Positions 4,903 through 5,097 of a stretch of DNA of 5,097 bases are shown here, one piece after another; the stretch's first letter is position 1; each line of letters starts with the position of its first letter. The notes beneath the pieces were generated by a model. The model ran no database searches. It was not told the DNA's origin and was given only the letters and a program-made list of their open reading frames with translations. This DNA is from Gammaproteobacteria bacterium (lineage in GTDB: Bacteria > Pseudomonadota > Gammaproteobacteria > SZUA-229). The translations under genes were made by a program, and so were the position numbers. The DNA is taken from the NCBI GenBank assembly GCA_002401185.1, contig NVSH01000020.1, positions 2,079 to 7,175 on the forward strand, given 5' to 3'.

Positions 4903-5097
4903 TTAATTAAGCTGCTTAAAAACATTGACCATCTCAATAGCAGCAGCTGCAGCTTCAGCGCCTTTATTACCTGCTTTCGTCCCTGCTCGCTCAATCGTTT
5001 GCTCGATATTTTCCGTCGTCAAGATACCATTAATTACAGGTAACCCATGGTCAAGCGCGATAGCGGATAGACCTTTCGCCGACTCATTCGCAACGAT
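4903..5097 (-). CDS. ribH: 6,7-dimethyl-8-ribityllumazine synthase, C-terminal part (5' end outside window)
   Basis: The minus strand is open from the window edge to TAA at 4903-4905 and gives 64 residues. These include [27 protein letters not shown] and [14 protein letters not shown], the highly conserved C-terminal half of lumazine synthase. The enzyme condenses 5-amino-6-ribitylamino-uracil with 3,4-dihydroxy-2-butanone 4-phosphate, the next-to-last step of riboflavin synthesis, usually as a large icosahedral or pentameric assembly. The start of the gene and any upstream FMN riboswitch lie outside the window. It heads the visible ribH-nusB-thiL-pgpA block. Confidence 0.96.
   Translation of the reverse strand: MVANESAKGLSAIALDHGLPVINGILTTENIEQTIERAGTKAGNKGAEAAAAAIEMVNVFKQLN

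Overview
The window looks like a moderately AT-rich gammaproteobacterial chromosome. The evidence is the ribH-nusB-thiL-pgpA gene order, a SecB chaperone next to a membrane-anchored YibN-type rhodanese, and a YceF-type Maf pyrophosphatase. I cannot place it to genus from the sequence alone. The window holds eight protein genes that are complete or cut only by its edges and that I can name by family, plus one truncated regulator, and no rRNA, tRNA or CRISPR.

Left part, plus strand (1-1285): the C-terminal end of an ArsR-family repressor, with a cysteine in the terminal helix as in the BigR/SqrR/YgaV persulfide sensors. It is followed by a 195-bp gap ending in a terminator-like hairpin, a membrane rhodanese (337-762), a second terminator-like hairpin with an alternative fold (767-802), and secB (824-1285). 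Both hairpins lie so close to the following start codon that no ordinary promoter fits between them. Transcripts of the rhodanese gene and secB must therefore either read through them or be attenuated by them.

Middle (1286-1597): a 312-bp stretch without a gene, almost filled by a 223-bp non-autonomous, MITE-like element (1305-1527). It has 18-bp terminal inverted repeats with one mismatch, an internal pair of direct repeats and nested hairpins. The element sits where gpsA follows secB in E. coli. Beyond it is a Maf/YceF nucleotide pyrophosphatase gene (1598-2185).

Right part, minus strand (2195-5097): a five-gene block reading leftward: the end of ribH (riboflavin synthesis), nusB (antitermination), thiL (thiamine phosphate kinase), pgpA (phosphatidylglycerol synthesis) and a secreted retropepsin-like aspartic protease. 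The protease gene converges on the maf gene with a 9-bp gap. Ribosome binding sites are poor throughout this block. A tiny 10-codon reading frame with a good Shine-Dalgarno sequence lies between thiL and pgpA, which suggests coupled translation.

The most interesting items are the MITE-like element and the two terminator-like leader hairpins. No clearly new multi-gene system is visible.
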